From assembly GCF_051014685.1 (NCBI RefSeq), contig NW_027478777.1, positions 310,001 to 374,000 on the forward strand: a stretch of 64,000 nt of DNA, given 5' to 3'. Positions 62,021 to 64,000 of the stretch are shown piece by piece. The position numbers and the translations under genes were made by a program. Source of the stretch: Ptiloglossa arizonensis. Its lineage: Eukaryota > Arthropoda > Insecta > Hymenoptera > Colletidae. Position 1 is the stretch's first letter. Every line of letters starts with the position of its first letter. The notes beneath the pieces were generated by a model, which was not told where the DNA came from, searched no databases, and saw only the letters and a list, made by a program, of their open reading frames with translations.

Positions 62021-64000
62021 AATGCCGTTGTAATCGGGCGAGTTTCTGCTTTCAGATGCAACAGGAATTTCTCGAGTTCGTCAATCCGTTCGCGAGATAT
62101 GGGAGTTTGAAGTTAAGGAATGGTTGAGAATCCATCTAAATTTTCGCAAGTCTGATACTCGAAACCAATAACTACAATGACCTAGGGGAAAAGTACACAT
62201 ACCGTGGTAATCGGGCGAGTTTCTACTTTCAGATGCAACTGGAATTTCTCGAGTTCGCCAATCCGTTCGCGAGGTATCGGAGTTTGAAGTTAAGGAATGG
62301 TTGAGAAACCATCAAAATTTTCGCAAGTCTGATAATCGAAACCAATAACTACTATGGCCTAGGGCAAAAATACACATACCGTTGTAATCGGGCGAGTTTC
62401 AGCTTTTAGATCCAACAGGAATTTCTCGAGTTCATCAATCCGTTCGCGAGACATGGGAGTTTGAAATTAAGGAATGGTTGAGGAACCATCAAAATTTTCG
62501 CAAGTCTGATACTCGAAACCAATAACTACAAAGTCCTAGGGGAAAAATACACATACCTTTGTAATCGGGCGAGTTTATACTTTCATATGCAACAGGATTT
62601 TCTCGAGTTCGCCAATCCGTTCGCGAGGTATCGGAGTTTGAAGTTAAGGAATGGTTGAGAAACCATCAAAATTTTCGCAAGTCTGGTACTCGAAACCAAT
62701 AACTACAAAGCCCTAGGGGAAAAATACACATACCTTTGTAATCGGGCGAGTTTATACTTTCATATGCAACAGGATTTTCTCGAGTTCGCCAATCCGTTCG
62801 CGAGGTATCGGAGTTTGAAGTTAAAGAATGGTTGAGAAACCATCAAAATTTTCGCAAAACTGATACTCGCAACCAATAACTGGAATGGCCTAGGGGAAAA
62901 GTACACACACCATTGTAATGGGGCGAGTTTCTACTTTCAGATGCAACAGGAATTCCTTGAGTTCGTCAATCCGTTCGCGAGATACGGGAGTTTCAAGTTA
63001 AGGAATGGTTGAGAAACCATCAAAATTTTCGCAAGTCTGATACTCGAAACCAATAACTACAATTGCCTAGGGCAAAAATACACATACCTTTGTAATCGGG
63101 CGAGTTTCTGCTTTCAGATGCAACAGGAATTTCTCGAGTTCGTCAATCCGTTCGCGAGATATGGGAGTTTGAAGTTACGGAATGGTTGAGAAACCATCAA
63201 AATTTTCGCAAGTCTGATACTCGAAACCAATCACTTCTATTGCCTAGGGCAAAAATACAAATACCGTTGTATTCGGGCGAGTTTCTACTTTCAGATGCAA
63301 CAGGAATTTCTCGAGTTCGTCAATCCGTTCGCGAGATATGGGAGTTTGAAGTTAAGGAATGGTTGAGAAACCGTCAAAATTTTCGCAAGTCTGATACTCG
63401 AAACCAATAACTACAATTGCCTAGGGCAAAAATACACATACCTTTGTAATCGGGCGAGTTTCTGCTTTCAGATGCAACAGGAATTTCTCGAGTTCGTCAA
63501 TCCGTTCGCGAAATATGGGAGTTTGAAGTTACGGAATGGTTGAGAAACAATCAAAATTTTCGCAAGTCTGATACTCGAAACCAATAACTACTATGTCCTA
63601 GGGCAAAAATACACACACCATTGTAATCGGGCGAGTTTCTACCTTCAGATGCAAAAGGAATTTCTCGAGTTCGTCAATCCGTTCGCGAGATATGGGAGTT
63701 TGAAGTTAAGGAATGGTTGAGAAACCGTCAAAATTTTCGCAAGTCTGATACTCGAAACCAATAACTACAATTGTCTAGGGCAAAAATACACATACCTTTG
63801 TAATCGGGCGAGTTTCTGCTTTCAGATGCAACAGGAATTTCTCGAGTTCGTCAATCCGTTCGCGAGATATGGGAGTTTGAAGTTAAGGAATGGTTGAGAA
63901 ACCGTCAAAATTTTCGCAAGTCTGATACTCGAAACCAATAACAACAATTGCCTAGGGCAAAAATACACATACCTTTGTAATCGGGCGAGTTTCTGCTTTC

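Larger units (their letters stand above)
1..64000 (+). repeat. 177-bp satellite DNA array, centromere-like, about 361 monomers
   Basis: The window is a continuous head-to-tail array. With GAGATATGGG as position 1, the landmarks of the consensus monomer are: ATGGTT/AACCAT dyad at 27-42, AAAATTTT at 44-51, GTCTGATACTCGAAACC near 57-73, CCTAGG at 88-93, CAAAAATACACATACC at about 95-110, AATCGGGCGAG at about 116-126, CTCGAG at 155-160 and CCGTTCGC at 170-177. The consensus is about 42% GC. Full monomers run from 161 to 63863; 360 monomers x 177 minus 17 matches this span. All copies have the same orientation and no foreign insertion interrupts them. Length and organisation match centromeric satellites of plants and animals in general. 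I do not recognise the family, and centromere location is inferred. Confidence 0.97.
45937..64000 (+). repeat. Array region 5: 14-, 16- and 29-monomer nested HOR domain
   Basis: About 102 monomers. New classes are AATCACTTCTATTGCC or AATTTCTTCCATTGCC with GTATTCGG, TGGTAGATTGAATTTAAGG with the 1-bp-deleted CATCAATATTTCGC, ACAATGACCTAGG with GAATCCATCTAAATT, and AATGCACATGGCG. They recur in large overlapping blocks (offsets 2,831, about 2,475, 5,131 and 7,960/7,783 bp). The last 2 kb, from about 62.1 kb, brings in GCGAGGTATCGGAG variants. Only satellite is seen. Confidence 0.85.

Noticed and set aside
1..64000. CRISPR array
   Set aside because: There is no alternation of short identical repeats with unique spacers. 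Every base belongs to the 177-bp unit, and there are no cas genes.
1..64000. Gene encoding a tandem-repeat protein (59-residue repeats)
   Set aside because: Length divisible by 3 invites this reading, but all frames have stops in most monomers, the one-base deletions are tolerated, and substitutions are not biased to third positions.
1..64000. Primate alpha satellite or Arabidopsis/Brassica centromere repeat
   Set aside because: Length is similar (171, 178 and 176 bp), but I see none of the sequence landmarks I know from these families.
1..64000. Transposable elements, tRNA, rRNA or origins inside the array
   Set aside because: No break in the 177-bp periodicity was seen. The indel-corrected monomer count closes exactly, which leaves no room for an insertion between 161 and 63863.

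Overview
The whole 64 kb is one uninterrupted tandem satellite array. A monomer of about 177 bp is repeated head to tail in a single orientation from base 1 to base 64000. Both ends cut through monomers, so the array continues beyond the window. Taking GAGATATGGG as monomer position 1, the first full monomer starts at 161 and the last visible start is at 63864. That span is 63,703 bp. It equals 360 x 177 minus 17, and I can account for the 17 exactly: twenty monomers lack one base and three carry one extra base. No genes, RNA genes, transposable elements, single-copy spacers or inversions were seen. All open reading frames are by-products of a monomer length divisible by 3 (59 codons).

This points to a eukaryotic chromosome, most likely centromeric or pericentromeric heterochromatin. 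Monomer length near one nucleosome unit, a phased A/T tract and multi-monomer higher-order repeats (HORs) are typical of centromeric satellites in plants (Arabidopsis about 178 bp, Brassica about 176 bp) and animals. I do not recognise the sequence as a named family, so species and centromere function are inference.

Layout. (1) 1-5.3 kb: mixed monomers, including a GATGCTAGAAACGA subfamily, small dimer HORs, and a 6-monomer block repeated at a 2,302-bp offset. (2) 5.3-19.4 kb: a 12/13-monomer HOR, with two near-identical adjacent 2,300-bp copies at 11621-16220 and shortened or mosaic relatives either side. (3) 19.4-31.6 kb: nested 1,238-bp and 531-bp repeats rich in a CAACCGGAATTTTTCGAG variant. 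(4) 31.6-45.9 kb: a 27-monomer HOR of 4,779 bp, two full copies plus a partial third. (5) 45.9-64 kb: nested duplications of 2,831 bp (16 monomers), about 2,475 bp (14 monomers) and a 5,131-bp offset pair (29 monomers), marked by a one-base-deleted monomer.

The organising process is visible in the sequence. Neighbouring monomers differ from one another, while blocks of 3 to 27 monomers are nearly identical to other blocks. This is what unequal exchange and segmental amplification leave behind. Several changing HOR periods are present rather than one fixed HOR.
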